Origin: Actinoplanes xinjiangensis
GTDB taxonomy: Bacteria > Actinomycetota > Actinomycetes > Mycobacteriales > Micromonosporaceae
DNA: 64,000 bases
Reading direction: 5' to 3'
Assembly (NCBI RefSeq): GCF_003148685.1
Contig: NZ_QGGR01000001.1
Location: forward strand, 310,001-374,000
The notes under the pieces were generated by a model, which ran no database searches, was not told where the DNA came from, and saw only the letters and a program-made list of their open reading frames with translations. Within the stretch, counting starts at the first letter, position 1, and each line of letters begins with the position of its first letter. The position numbers and the translations under genes are program-made. Shown piece after piece: positions 16,720 through 25,253 of this stretch.

Positions 16720-17844
16720 GTGCGCACCACCCTTGCCCGATCCGCAGTCACCACCCTGACGGCTGCCGCGATGATCGCCTTCGCCGGCGCATGCTCGCCC
16801 CCGGAGAAGGAGTCCGAGGCCGCCACGAGCAAGGCCGGGACCGCCACCAGCGCCGCCGACCTGGGCGGCCTGGACGCACTGATCGCCGAGGCCAAGAAGG
16901 AGGGCCAGCTCAACGTCATCGCGCTGCCGCCGGACTGGGCCAACTACGGCGAGATCATCAAGGCGTTCGGCACCAAGTACGGCATCAAGGTCAACTCGGC
17001 GCAGCCGGACGGCAACAGCCAGGACGAGATCAACGCCGCCACCCAGCTCAAGGGCCAGGACACCGCGCCGGACGTGTTCGACCTGGGCGTCTCGGTGGCC
17101 ACCGCGAACACCGCGATGTTCGCGCCGTACAAGGTGGAGAAGTTCGCCGACATCCCGGACGGCCTCAAGGACGCCAACGGCACCTGGGTCAACGACTACG
17201 GCGGCTACATGTCGATCGGGTACGACAGCGCCAAGGTGCCCGCCCCGACCAGCGTCGCCGACCTGCTCAAGGCGGAGTACAAGGGCAAGGTCGCGCTCAA
17301 CGGCGACCCGACCCAGGCGGGCGCGGCGTTCGGTGGCGTGCAGATGGCGTCGCTGGCCAACGGCGGCACCGTCGAGGACATCACCAAGGGTGTCCAGTTC
17401 TTCGCCGATCTGAAGAAGGCCGGTAACTTCCTGCCCGTCGACCCGACCTCGGCCACCATCGAGTCCGGCCAGACGCCGGTCGTCTTCGACTGGGACTACC
17501 TGAACGCCGCCCAGTCCAAGAAGCTGCCGACCTGGAAGGTCTTCGTGCCGTCCGATGCGGTCCTGGGCTCCTACTACGTGCAGGCGATCAACAAGGACGC
17601 CCCGCACCCGGCCGCGGCCCGGCTGTGGCAGGAGTTCCTCTACTCCGACGAGGGCCAGAACCTGTGGCTCAAGGGTGGCGCCCGCCCGGTCCGCGCCGAC
17701 GCCATGCAGAAGGCCGGCACCATCGACGCCACCGCGTTCGCCGCGCTGCCGGCCGTCGAGGGCACCCCGGTCATCCCGACCGAGGCGCAGAGCACCAAGG
17801 CCAAGGAATACCTGACCGCGAACTGGGCCAAGGCCATTGGCTGA
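16720..17844 (+). CDS. ABC transporter substrate-binding lipoprotein (polyamine/Fe3+/phosphonate class)
   Basis: 374 residues. The signal peptide ends in a lipobox AGAC with the acylated Cys25, so it is a lipoprotein on the outer membrane face. The fold type is that of binding proteins for polyamines, ferric iron, thiamine or 2-aminoethylphosphonate ('FDLGVSVATAN', 'VFDWDYLNAA'). The GTG at 16720 is fixed by AAGGAGG six bases upstream. First gene of a four-gene importer operon (16720-20504) whose genes all overlap. The substrate is not determined. Confidence 0.85.
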   Translation: MRTTLARSAVTTLTAAAMIAFAGACSPPEKESEAATSKAGTATSAADLGGLDALIAEAKKEGQLNVIALPPDWANYGEIIKAFGTKYGIKVNSAQPDGNSQDEINAATQLKGQDTAPDVFDLGVSVATANTAMFAPYKVEKFADIPDGLKDANGTWVNDYGGYMSIGYDSAKVPAPTSVADLLKAEYKGKVALNGDPTQAGAAFGGVQMASLANGGTVEDITKGVQFFADLKKAGNFLPVDPTSATIESGQTPVVFDWDYLNAAQSKKLPTWKVFVPSDAVLGSYYVQAINKDAPHPAAARLWQEFLYSDEGQNLWLKGGARPVRADAMQKAGTIDATAFAALPAVEGTPVIPTEAQSTKAKEYLTANWAKAIG

Positions 17845-18733
17845 GATCGTCGCGGACGCTCCGCAGCGCGTGGCCGGACGGCCACGCCTGCGGGGTGCCG
17901 CCCTGTTCGGCACGGTCCCGTTCTTCGCGTTCGTGACCATCTTCCTGGTCGTCCCGACGCTGACGGTGGTGATCGGCGCGTTCACCGGCGACGGCGGGCG
18001 CGGCTTCACCCTGGCCAACGTCCGTGCTCTCACCGACGACTACATCGTCGCCGCGTTCGGCCGCAGCATCACGCTGTCCGCGTCGAGTGCGCTGATCGGC
18101 GCGGTGGTCGGCGCGATCCTGGCGTACGCGCTGGTCACCGCGAAACCGGACGGCCTGCTGCGCCGGCTGGTCACCGCGGCGGCCGGGGTGCTCGCCCAGT
18201 TCGGCGGTGTCACGCTGGCGTTCGCCTTCCTGGCGACCATCGGCCTGTCCGGCTTCGTCACGCTGTGGTTGCAGGAGCACGGCCTCGACCCGTACGCGAA
18301 CGGGGTCTGGCTGTTCGAGCTGCCCGGACTGACGCTGGTGTACACGTACTTTCAGATCCCGCTGATGGTGATCGTGTTCCTGCCCGCGCTGGACGGCATC
18401 CGGCCACAGTGGCGGGAGGCGCACGTCAGTCTCGGCGGCAACACCTGGCAGTACTGGACCCGGGTGGCCGGGCCGCTGCTCGCCCCCGCGTTCCTCGGTT
18501 CGACCCTGCTGCTGTTCGCCAACGCCTTCTCCGCGTACGCGACCGCCGCCGCCCTGGTCAGCCAGGGCAGCCCGATCGTCCCGTTGCAGATCCGCGGCGC
18601 TCTGAGCAGTGAGGTCGTGCTCGGCCAGGCCAACCTGGGCAAGGCGATGGCGCTCGGCATGGTGGTCGTGGTGGCCGTGGTGATGACCCTCTACTCGCTG
18701 CTGCAGAAGAGGACCGCGAAATGGCTCGGGTGA
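17837..18733 (+). CDS. ABC transporter permease 1
   Basis: 298 residues, six predicted membrane spans. The EAA loop that docks on the ATPase reads 'WREAHVSLGGNTWQYWTRV'. The TTG start overlaps the binding-protein stop by 8 bp, which indicates translational coupling. It pairs with the permease at 18721. Confidence 0.88.
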   Translation: MAEIVADAPQRVAGRPRLRGAALFGTVPFFAFVTIFLVVPTLTVVIGAFTGDGGRGFTLANVRALTDDYIVAAFGRSITLSASSALIGAVVGAILAYALVTAKPDGLLRRLVTAAAGVLAQFGGVTLAFAFLATIGLSGFVTLWLQEHGLDPYANGVWLFELPGLTLVYTYFQIPLMVIVFLPALDGIRPQWREAHVSLGGNTWQYWTRVAGPLLAPAFLGSTLLLFANAFSAYATAAALVSQGSPIVPLQIRGALSSEVVLGQANLGKAMALGMVVVVAVVMTLYSLLQKRTAKWLG

Positions 18734-19488
18734 TCTTCCGCTGGACCGTGCTGTCGGTGATGGGCGTGTTCTTCCTGCTGCCGCTGGTCGCGATGGTGGA
18801 GTTCAGCACCCGGGACGCGAAGACGTGGCCGCTGCTGCTGGACTGGCCCCGCCTCAGTGCGGAGTACCCGGCGCTGGCCGAGGGCATCGTGGCCTCGCTG
18901 GCCCAGGCGGCGCTCACCTCGCTGCTGATGCTGGCGCTGCTGGTGCCGACCGCGGTCTGGGTACGGCTGCGGCTGCCCCGGCTGCGCCGGCTCGTCGAGT
19001 TCCTCTGCCTGCTGCCGCTGACCATCCCGGCGATCGTGCTGGTGGTCGGCCTGGCCCCGGTGTACGCCTGGGTCAACTACTTCCTCGGCGGCTCGTCGCT
19101 GACGCTGGTGTTCGCCTACACGATCCTGGTGCTGCCGTACGCGTACCGGGCGATCGACGCCGGTCTGTCCGCGATCGACGTGAAGACGCTCGCCGAGGCG
19201 GCCCGCAGTCTCGGCGCCGGCTGGGCCACGGTGATCCTGCGGGTGGTGCTGCCGAACATCCGCTCGGCGGTGCTGTCCGCCGCGTTCCTGACCGTGGCGC
19301 TGGTGCTCGGTGAGTTCACCATCGCGTCGCTGCTGCACCGCACCAATCTTCAGGTCGCCATCGAATTCCTGGGCAAGAGCAGCGCCGGGGTGTCGGTGGC
19401 GGTGTCGCTGGCCGCCCTGCTGCTCGCCTTCGTGCTGCTGCTGGTGCTCTCGCTGGCGGGCAACTCCAAGAAGGGACGAACGTCATGA
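18721..19488 (+). CDS. ABC transporter permease 2
   Basis: 255 residues, six predicted spans. EAA loop 'LAEAARSLGAGWATVILRVV'. It overlaps permease 1 by 13 bp and the ATPase gene by four (ATGA). Confidence 0.88.
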   Translation: MARVIFRWTVLSVMGVFFLLPLVAMVEFSTRDAKTWPLLLDWPRLSAEYPALAEGIVASLAQAALTSLLMLALLVPTAVWVRLRLPRLRRLVEFLCLLPLTIPAIVLVVGLAPVYAWVNYFLGGSSLTLVFAYTILVLPYAYRAIDAGLSAIDVKTLAEAARSLGAGWATVILRVVLPNIRSAVLSAAFLTVALVLGEFTIASLLHRTNLQVAIEFLGKSSAGVSVAVSLAALLLAFVLLLVLSLAGNSKKGRTS

Positions 19489-20504
19489 CCGGCGTCGCCG
19501 TACATCTCGACGGGCTGCGCCGCACGTTCGGCAGCGTGCACGCCCTCGACGACCTGGACCTGTCGATCGAGCCGGGTGAGCTGATCGCGCTGCTCGGGCC
19601 GTCCGGCTGCGGCAAGACCACCGCGCTGCGGATCCTGGCCGGGCTGGAGGAGGCCACCGCCGGGCGGGTGCTGGTCGGCGGGAAGGACGTCACGCGACTG
19701 CCGGCCAACCGCCGGGACATGGGGATGGTGTTCCAGGCGTACAGCCTCTTCCCGCATCTGAACGCCCTGCAGAACGTGGAGTTCGGTCTGCGGTTGAGGA
19801 AGGGCCGTGCTCCCCGGGCACGGGCCGCGGAGATGCTGGAGCTGGTCGGTCTCGGCACCTTCGGCAGCCGTTACCCGCACCAGCTCTCCGGTGGGCAGCA
19901 GCAGCGGGTCGCCCTGGCTCGGGCGCTGGCCATCGAGCCGCAGGTGCTGCTGCTCGACGAACCGCTGTCGGCGCTGGACGCCAAGGTACGGGTGCAGCTG
20001 CGCGACGAGATCCGCCGGATCCAGACCGAGGTCGGCACCACCACGCTGTTCGTCACCCACGACCAGGAGGAGGCCCTCGCGATCGCCGACCGGGTCGGTG
20101 TGATGCGGGCCGGGAGGCTGGAGCAGCTGGCCACCCCGTCGGAGGTCTATCTGCGGCCGGCGACCGCGTTCGTGGCCGACTTCGTGGGAACCAGCAACCG
20201 GCTGCCGGGAACGGTGACCGGTGACGTCGTGGAGGTGCTCGGCAACCGGCTGCCGCTGGTGAGCCCGCACGCCGGCGGCGCGGTGACCGCCCTGGTCCGG
20301 CCCGAGGCGGTCGAGGTGACCCCCGACGCCGAGGCCGGCGCGAAGGTGCTGACCAGCAGCTTCCTCGGCCCGACGAGCCGGGTCACGGTGACCGTCGGCG
20401 ATCACCTGGTGATCGCCCAGGTGCCGAGCGGACGGCTGCCGGAACTGACGCCGGGCACCGGGGTCCGGATCACGATCCAGCCGGTGGCGGTCGCCCTGGA
20501 ATAG
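19485..20504 (+). CDS. ABC transporter ATP-binding protein with TOBE domain
   Basis: 339 residues. Walker A GPSGCGKTT near residues 39-47, signature LSGGQQQRVALARAL, Walker B LLLLDEPLSALD, switch His in FVTHDQEEAL. The C-terminal ~100 residues form a TOBE-type regulatory domain, as in PotA, FbpC and PhnT. Last gene of the importer operon. Confidence 0.9.
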   Translation: MTGVAVHLDGLRRTFGSVHALDDLDLSIEPGELIALLGPSGCGKTTALRILAGLEEATAGRVLVGGKDVTRLPANRRDMGMVFQAYSLFPHLNALQNVEFGLRLRKGRAPRARAAEMLELVGLGTFGSRYPHQLSGGQQQRVALARALAIEPQVLLLDEPLSALDAKVRVQLRDEIRRIQTEVGTTTLFVTHDQEEALAIADRVGVMRAGRLEQLATPSEVYLRPATAFVADFVGTSNRLPGTVTGDVVEVLGNRLPLVSPHAGGAVTALVRPEAVEVTPDAEAGAKVLTSSFLGPTSRVTVTVGDHLVIAQVPSGRLPELTPGTGVRITIQPVAVALE

Positions 20505-20537
20505 ACGCGGGTCAACGCAGGCGTTACAGTCGGAGAT

Positions 20538-20555
20538 CCTGGGAGCGCTCCCAGG
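20538..20555. promoter_or_regulatory. CebR/CelR-type operator upstream of the cellulase gene
   Basis: A perfect 18-bp palindrome whose 14-bp core TGGGAGCGCTCCCA (20540-20553) is the known binding site of the cellobiose-responsive LacI-family repressor CebR/CelR in Streptomyces and Thermobifida. It lies 65 bp before the cellulase start. The repressor gene is not in the window. Confidence 0.9.
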
Positions 20556-20619
20556 GCGGGTTTCCCCCACTGCCGGTCCCCAGCGGCAGCCCGCACCCAT
20601 CCCCCGAGGTGATGCTTTC

Positions 20620-21987
20620 GTGAAACGCCGGACAGCAGCAGTCCTGACCACGGTACTTGCCGTGGCCGCCGCGTCGACCGCCGCCTTCTTCGCCCTGCCC
20701 GCCAGCGCGGAGACGGCGACGTTCGCCGTGCAGAGCTCCTGGAACAACGGCTACCAGGCCCAGGTGACCGTCAACAACAACACGTCGTCGCAGATCACCA
20801 CGTGGAAGGTCGAGCTGACCCTCCCGGCCGGCACGACGATCACCCAGTCCTGGAACGCGGCGCAGGCCGCCAGTGGGAACACCTACACGTTCACGCCGGT
20901 CAACTGGAACGCGACGATCGCGGCCGGGGCCTCCACCAGCTTCGGCTTCATCGTCAACGGCACCGGCCGCCCGACCAGCTGTCTGGTCAACGGGCAGGCG
21001 TGTACCGGGACGACGAATCCGTCACCCTCCCCCTCCACCTCCGTGAGCACCTCCACGCCGCCCACCACGGGCACGCCGGTGCAGGTCAACGGGCAGCTCC
21101 GGGTCTGCGGCACCAAGCTGTGCAACGAGCACGGCCAGGCGGTCCAGCTCAAGGGCATGAGCACGCACGGCATCCAGTGGTTCCCGAACTGCTACACCGA
21201 CGCCTCGCTCGACGTGCTCGCCAACGAGTGGAGCGCCGACCTGTTCCGGATCTCGATGTACGTGCAGGAGCAGGGCTACGAGACCGACCCGGCCGGCTTC
21301 ACCACCCGGGTGAACAACCTGGTCGAGGAGGCCACCGAGCGCGGCATGTACGCGCTGATCGACTTCCACATCCTGACCCCGGGCGACCCGGCGTTCAACC
21401 TGGAGCGCGCCAAGACCTTCTTCGCCCAGGTGTCGGCCCGGCACGCGAACAAGAAGAACGTGATCTACGAGATCGCCAACGAGCCGAACGGCGTGAGCTG
21501 GGCGCAGATCAAGAACTACGCCGACCAGGTCATCCCGGTGATCCGGGCGAACGACCCGGACGGCGTCGTGATCGTCGGCACCCGCGGCTGGTCGTCGCTG
21601 GGCGTCTCGGAGGGCTCGAACTCCTCGGAGATCGTGAACAACCCGGTCAGCGCCTCGAACGTGATGTACGCGTTCCACTACTACGCGGCCTCGCACAAGG
21701 ACAACTACCGGGCCGAGGTGGAGCGGGCCGCGGCCTCGCTGCCGCTGTTCGTGACCGAGTTCGGCACGGTGACCTACACCGGTGACGGCGCGGTCGACGT
21801 GGCGAGCAGCAACGCCTGGTTCGACCTGCTGGACCGGCTCAAGATCGGTTACGCCAACTGGACGTACTCCGACGCGAGCGAGGGCAGTGCCGCCTTCCGG
21901 CCGGGCACCTGCAACGCCGGCAGCTTCGCCGGCACCGGCTCGCTCACCGAGTCGGGCGCGCTGTTGCGCAACCGCATCCGCGCCTGA
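20620..21987 (+). CDS. Secreted endoglucanase: CBM2 + GH5
   Basis: 455 residues. Sec signal peptide (1-30), family 2 cellulose-binding module (~31-128) with its framing disulfide Cys, a Pro/Ser/Thr linker (~133-152), then a GH5 catalytic domain (~157-455). The acid/base Glu288 is in YEIANEP and the nucleophile Glu380 in FVTEFG. It hydrolyses beta-1,4-glucan outside the cell. The GTG at 20620 has GAGGTG nearby. Control by cellobiose through the CebR-type operator is expected. A hairpin terminator follows. Confidence 0.93.
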   Translation: MKRRTAAVLTTVLAVAAASTAAFFALPASAETATFAVQSSWNNGYQAQVTVNNNTSSQITTWKVELTLPAGTTITQSWNAAQAASGNTYTFTPVNWNATIAAGASTSFGFIVNGTGRPTSCLVNGQACTGTTNPSPSPSTSVSTSTPPTTGTPVQVNGQLRVCGTKLCNEHGQAVQLKGMSTHGIQWFPNCYTDASLDVLANEWSADLFRISMYVQEQGYETDPAGFTTRVNNLVEEATERGMYALIDFHILTPGDPAFNLERAKTFFAQVSARHANKKNVIYEIANEPNGVSWAQIKNYADQVIPVIRANDPDGVVIVGTRGWSSLGVSEGSNSSEIVNNPVSASNVMYAFHYYAASHKDNYRAEVERAAASLPLFVTEFGTVTYTGDGAVDVASSNAWFDLLDRLKIGYANWTYSDASEGSAAFRPGTCNAGSFAGTGSLTESGALLRNRIRA

Positions 21988-21997
21988 CCCGCGAACC

Positions 21998-22037
21998 CCG
22001 CCGGGCCCGCTCCCCTTCCACCGGGCGGGCCCGGCGG
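21998..22037 (+). terminator. Hairpin terminator after the cellulase gene
   Basis: Perfect 13-bp stem (21998-22010 with 22025-22037) and 14-base loop, 10 bases after the stop. Confidence 0.75.
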
Positions 22038-22038
22038 T

Positions 22039-22067
22039 CTATTTAAATAGGCAGCGCTTATATAAGC
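22039..22067. promoter_or_regulatory. Two AT-rich palindromes, probable ArsR-family operator
   Basis: CTATTTAAATAG (22039-22050) and GCTTATATAAGC (22056-22067) are both perfect 12-bp palindromes, 17 bp centre to centre, 22 bp before the regulator start. They stand out strongly from the surrounding GC-rich DNA. Autoregulation by the ArsR-type protein at 22089 is inferred. Confidence 0.65.
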
Positions 22068-22088
22068 CGTATCTGATAGGGTCCTCTC

Positions 22089-22457
22089 GTGCATGCGTTC
22101 GACGTACTCGGCGATCCGGTCCGGCGCCGGATCCTCGAGCTGCTCGCCGAGGGCGAGCAGACCTCCGGTGCCGTCACCGCCGTCATCCGGGCGGAGTTCG
22201 GCATCACCCAGCCGGCCGTGTCCCAGCACCTGCGGGTGCTGCGCGACAACGGTTTCGCCACCGTGCGGCCCGACGGCGCACGCCGCCTCTACGCGGTCGA
22301 CCACACCGCGCTGCGGCAGGTGGACGAGTGGCTGGCCCCCTTCCGGAGGTTCTGGACGCCGCACCTGTCCGCGATGGCCACCGAGGTGGCCCGCGGCAAA
22401 CGCCTTCGGCGACTCGGCGAGGGCGTCGGGACCAACGATGCGAGGAGCGCGCGATGA
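22089..22457 (+). CDS. ArsR-family winged-helix repressor
   Basis: 122 residues. 'ALGDPVRRRILELL'-like start (here VLGDPVRRRILELL) and recognition helix 'ITQPAVSQHLRVLRDNGFA' are the ArsR/SmtB signature. No metal-binding Cys cluster is seen, so it belongs to the non-metal subgroup that is paired with SRPBCC proteins. GTG start; it overlaps the next gene by four bases. Confidence 0.88.
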   Translation: MHAFDVLGDPVRRRILELLAEGEQTSGAVTAVIRAEFGITQPAVSQHLRVLRDNGFATVRPDGARRLYAVDHTALRQVDEWLAPFRRFWTPHLSAMATEVARGKRLRRLGEGVGTNDARSAR

Positions 22458-23089
22458 TCGAGGTCAAAGAGCAGATCAGCAACGTACGGCGGAGCATCGG
22501 CACCCGCGTGCTGGAGGCCGGTGAGGCACGGGTGATGACGATCAGCCAGGCCTACGACACCGATCAGGACGACCTGTGGGACGTGGTCACCAACCCGGAG
22601 CGGATCCCGCGCTGGTTCCTGCCGGTCTCCGGTGAGCTGCGCGAGGGCGGGAAATACCAGTTCGAGGGCAACGCCGGTGGCACCATCACGACGTGTGAGC
22701 GGCCGCACCGGGTCGCCGCCACCTGGGAGATGAACGGCGGGATGAGCTGGGTCGAGGTGCGGCTCACCCCGGAGGGCGACGGCCGGACCCGGTTCGAGCT
22801 GGAGCACGTGGCGCACGTCGACGACGAGCACTGGGAGCAGTACGGTCCGGGAGCTGTCGGCCTGGGCTGGGAGGGTGCGTTCTGGGGCCTGGCCAACCAC
22901 CTGGCGACCCCCGAGGCGACGATCACCCCGGAGGCCGCCATGGAGTGGTCGATGTCGCCCGACGGCATCACCTTCCTGCGGCTCAGCGCCGACGCGTGGA
23001 CCGAGGCGGACATCGCGTTCGGCACCGATCCCGAGCAGGCCCGCCGCCAGGCCGCGAACACCCTCAAGGCGTACACCGGCCAGGAGTGA
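22454..23089 (+). CDS. AHSA1-type SRPBCC protein
   Basis: 211 residues. 'AYDTDQDDLWDVVTNPERIPRWFLPVSGEL' and the WEMNGGMSWVEVRL strand are typical of the AHSA1 (Hsp90-activator-like) SRPBCC family. ArsR-SRPBCC pairs are widespread in actinobacteria; the ligand and role are usually unknown. Translationally coupled to the regulator (ATGA). Convergent with the sulfotransferase, five bases away. Confidence 0.85.
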   Translation: MIEVKEQISNVRRSIGTRVLEAGEARVMTISQAYDTDQDDLWDVVTNPERIPRWFLPVSGELREGGKYQFEGNAGGTITTCERPHRVAATWEMNGGMSWVEVRLTPEGDGRTRFELEHVAHVDDEHWEQYGPGAVGLGWEGAFWGLANHLATPEATITPEAAMEWSMSPDGITFLRLSADAWTEADIAFGTDPEQARRQAANTLKAYTGQE

Positions 23090-23094
23090 CGCCT

Positions 23095-24060
23095 CTACAG
23101 GCGGGCCGGGAGCGCCGGGCCGCGTAGAAGGCCGCGAACGGCCTCCGCGCGGTCCCGGGCCGGGGCCAGGCGGTCCCGCACGGTCAGCCAGGTGCGGGTG
23201 GCCCGCACCCGGGGCGTCCGGCGGCACGCGGTGGCCGGCTGATAACCGAAGCGGATCAGCCGGTCGCCGAAGACCGCCTCACACCGGGCGGTCTCCTCCG
23301 CCGTGAGGCGCTGCCGCCAGCTGCTGACCCGGGCCGTGGTGACATCCGACCGGGTCAGCGCGTGCCACGTCTTGTATTCCGGGACCGCGACCGGGGCCAG
23401 TTCGGACGGGCGGGCCATCGCCGGGTCGTACTCCTCGCCCAGGAACGCGCAGATCCGGCGCAGGTGTGGTTCCGGGTCGGCGACCAGGTCCTCGTAGCGG
23501 ACCTGATGGAAGGAATCGCCGGGAAGGGTGCGCGCGGCCCGCAGCGCGTTGTCGGCCGAGCGCGCCCAGATGTCGATCAGTTCCCCGAGATCACGCGGGC
23601 CCCACGGGGTCTCCTTGAGCGACGCCACGCAGTCGCGCCCGTCGCGCATGATGGTGATGATCTGCGCGCCCGGGAACAGCCGCCGGATCGTCGGCAGATG
23701 CCGTAGGTAGAGCGGCCGCTTGTCACCCCAGCGGGGCTTGCCGAAGCGCGCGGCGTACATCTTGAAGACCGTGCCGAGCGCCGAGCCGAGCGTCGGCGGC
23801 GCCGACGTGATCGCCGCGACCACCGCCTCCGGTTCCAGGCCGAGGTCACCGAAGTGCGTGGTGCCGGTGATCCACTCACCGAGCGCCCGTCGCCGCTCCG
23901 GGTCGCCGAGATCGCCGAACTCGTGGCGGCGCTCGTAGGCCGGCAGCAGGAACCGGCTCTCCGGGGGCAGCGCGATCCGCGGGTGCGCGTGCAGCATGAG
24001 CTGAAGCATGGTCGTGCCCGAACGCGGGCAGCCGACGACGAAGATCGGGCGGTCAGACAT
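23095..24060 (-). CDS. PAPS-dependent sulfotransferase
   Basis: 321 residues. The 5'-phosphosulfate-binding loop GCPRSGTT is at residues 10-17 and the 3'-phosphate-binding 'MRDGRDCVAS' lies mid-protein. It transfers sulfate from PAPS to a hydroxyl or amine; the acceptor is unknown. It stands alone, divergent from the MmcQ-like gene with a palindrome in the gap. Confidence 0.87.
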   Translation of the reverse strand: MSDRPIFVVGCPRSGTTMLQLMLHAHPRIALPPESRFLLPAYERRHEFGDLGDPERRRALGEWITGTTHFGDLGLEPEAVVAAITSAPPTLGSALGTVFKMYAARFGKPRWGDKRPLYLRHLPTIRRLFPGAQIITIMRDGRDCVASLKETPWGPRDLGELIDIWARSADNALRAARTLPGDSFHQVRYEDLVADPEPHLRRICAFLGEEYDPAMARPSELAPVAVPEYKTWHALTRSDVTTARVSSWRQRLTAEETARCEAVFGDRLIRFGYQPATACRRTPRVRATRTWLTVRDRLAPARDRAEAVRGLLRGPALPARL

Positions 24061-24061
24061 G

Positions 24062-24076
24062 TCTTACACGGTAAGA
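24062..24076. promoter_or_regulatory. Inverted repeat in the sulfotransferase/MmcQ gap
   Basis: TCTTAC, ACG, GTAAGA: perfect 6-bp arms directly at the sulfotransferase start codon, inside the 61-bp divergent gap. TetR/MarR-sized operator; no cognate regulator gene is adjacent. Confidence 0.45.
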
Positions 24077-24121
24077 TATGGATTGTCCGTTTTGCAAAAA
24101 ACGTGACGATTGGGAGCCCTG

Positions 24122-24460
24122 ATGACCGGTGATGAACTGCTTCGGTACTGCCTCGCCAAGCCCGGGGCGTGGCCGGACGAGCCGTGGGAGGGCGACACGG
24201 TGGCGAAGGTGGGCGCCAAGATCTTCGCGTTCCTGGGTGGTGGCGCCACCGTCGGCGTCAAGTGCGGCAAGGGCCGCGACCCGGCCGACGAATGGCTGGC
24301 CCGCTACCCCGACGACGCCTCGGCCAGCGCCTACATCGGCCGGCACGGCTGGAACACGCTGCGGCTCGGCGGCGCCATCCCGGACGACGAGATCTACGAG
24401 GCGGTGGACGCCTCCTACGACGCCGTCGTGGCCACCCTGCCGAAGAAGGACCGCCCTTGA
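24122..24460 (+). CDS. MmcQ/YjbR-family DNA-binding-like protein
   Basis: 112 residues. 'WPDEPWEGDTVAKVGAKIFAFL' at the start, 'HGWNTLRLGGAIPDDEI' and 'SYDAVVATLPKK' at the end are the family blocks. YjbR has a CyaY-like fold; function is not established. The ATG at 24122 has GGGAG upstream; the TTG at 24110 is less likely. Confidence 0.82.
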   Translation: MTGDELLRYCLAKPGAWPDEPWEGDTVAKVGAKIFAFLGGGATVGVKCGKGRDPADEWLARYPDDASASAYIGRHGWNTLRLGGAIPDDEIYEAVDASYDAVVATLPKKDRP

Positions 24461-24482
24461 CCTGAACCGCCGTTGAGGTCGG

Positions 24483-25190
24483 ATGCTGGAACGCATGGAC
24501 GTCACCGCATACCTGCGACGGATCGGGCTCGACGCGCCCGCCGGCCTGCCCGAGCTGCACCGGGCCCACCTGCTCACCGTGCCGTTCGAGAACCTGGGCA
24601 TGGGTCACGTGTCACTCGACCCGGACGACCTCGTCGACAAGGTGGTCCGGCGCCGGCGCGGCGGCTTCTGTTACGAACTGAACGGGCTGTTCGCGCTGCT
24701 GCTGACAGAGCTGGGCCACTCGGTGACCCGGGTCGCCGCACGGGTGGACGGGGGCGAACGGCTCGGCCCGCCGTTCGACCACCTGGCCCTGATCGTCGAC
24801 GGGCAGTGGCTGGTCGACGTCGGGTTCGGCGACCACAGCACCTATCCGCTGCGCTGGGACTCGCGAACCGACCAGGACGACCCGGGCGGCCGCTTCCAGC
24901 TCACCGACACCACCGACGGCGACGTGTGGGTGCTGCGCGACGGCAAGCCGCGCTATCTGATCGAGACCCGGCCCCGGGAGCTGTCCGACTTCACCGCCAC
25001 CTGCTGGTATCAGCAGACCTCACCGGACTCGCACTTCACCCGCAAGACGATCTGCTCGCGGCTCACCGAGGACGGCCGCGTCACCATCAGTGATCGCACC
25101 CTGATCGTCACCTCCGGCGGCGCCCGGACCGAGACCGAGCCGGAGGACCTGGCCGGCGCCTACCGCTCACACTTCGGCATCACGCTGTGA
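24483..25190 (+). CDS. nat: Arylamine N-acetyltransferase
   Basis: 235 residues. Transfers an acetyl group from acetyl-CoA to arylamines or hydrazines; in some actinomycetes relatives close ansamycin rings. The Cys-His-Asp triad is visible: RGGFC63YE, FDH100L and VD112VGFG. Two in-frame ATG codons (24483 and 24495) are possible; MDVTAYLRR at 24495 fits the family start better. Its 3' end faces the siderophore-binding protein gene. Confidence 0.9.
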   Translation: MLERMDVTAYLRRIGLDAPAGLPELHRAHLLTVPFENLGMGHVSLDPDDLVDKVVRRRRGGFCYELNGLFALLLTELGHSVTRVAARVDGGERLGPPFDHLALIVDGQWLVDVGFGDHSTYPLRWDSRTDQDDPGGRFQLTDTTDGDVWVLRDGKPRYLIETRPRELSDFTATCWYQQTSPDSHFTRKTICSRLTEDGRVTISDRTLIVTSGGARTETEPEDLAGAYRSHFGITL

Positions 25191-25199
25191 CCGGCGCCG

Positions 25200-25240
25200 G
25201 GAGCCCCACCACCGCACGTCGCGGCGGTGCCGGGGCCTCC
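25200..25240. terminator. Imperfect hairpin between convergent genes
   Basis: GGAG/CCCC/CACCGC on the left pairs with GCGGTG/GGGG/CTCC on the right, with one bulge and two mismatches. It sits in the 63-bp gap between nat and the siderophore-binding gene and may terminate both. Confidence 0.5.
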
Positions 25241-25253
25241 GGCGGCGCAGGGG

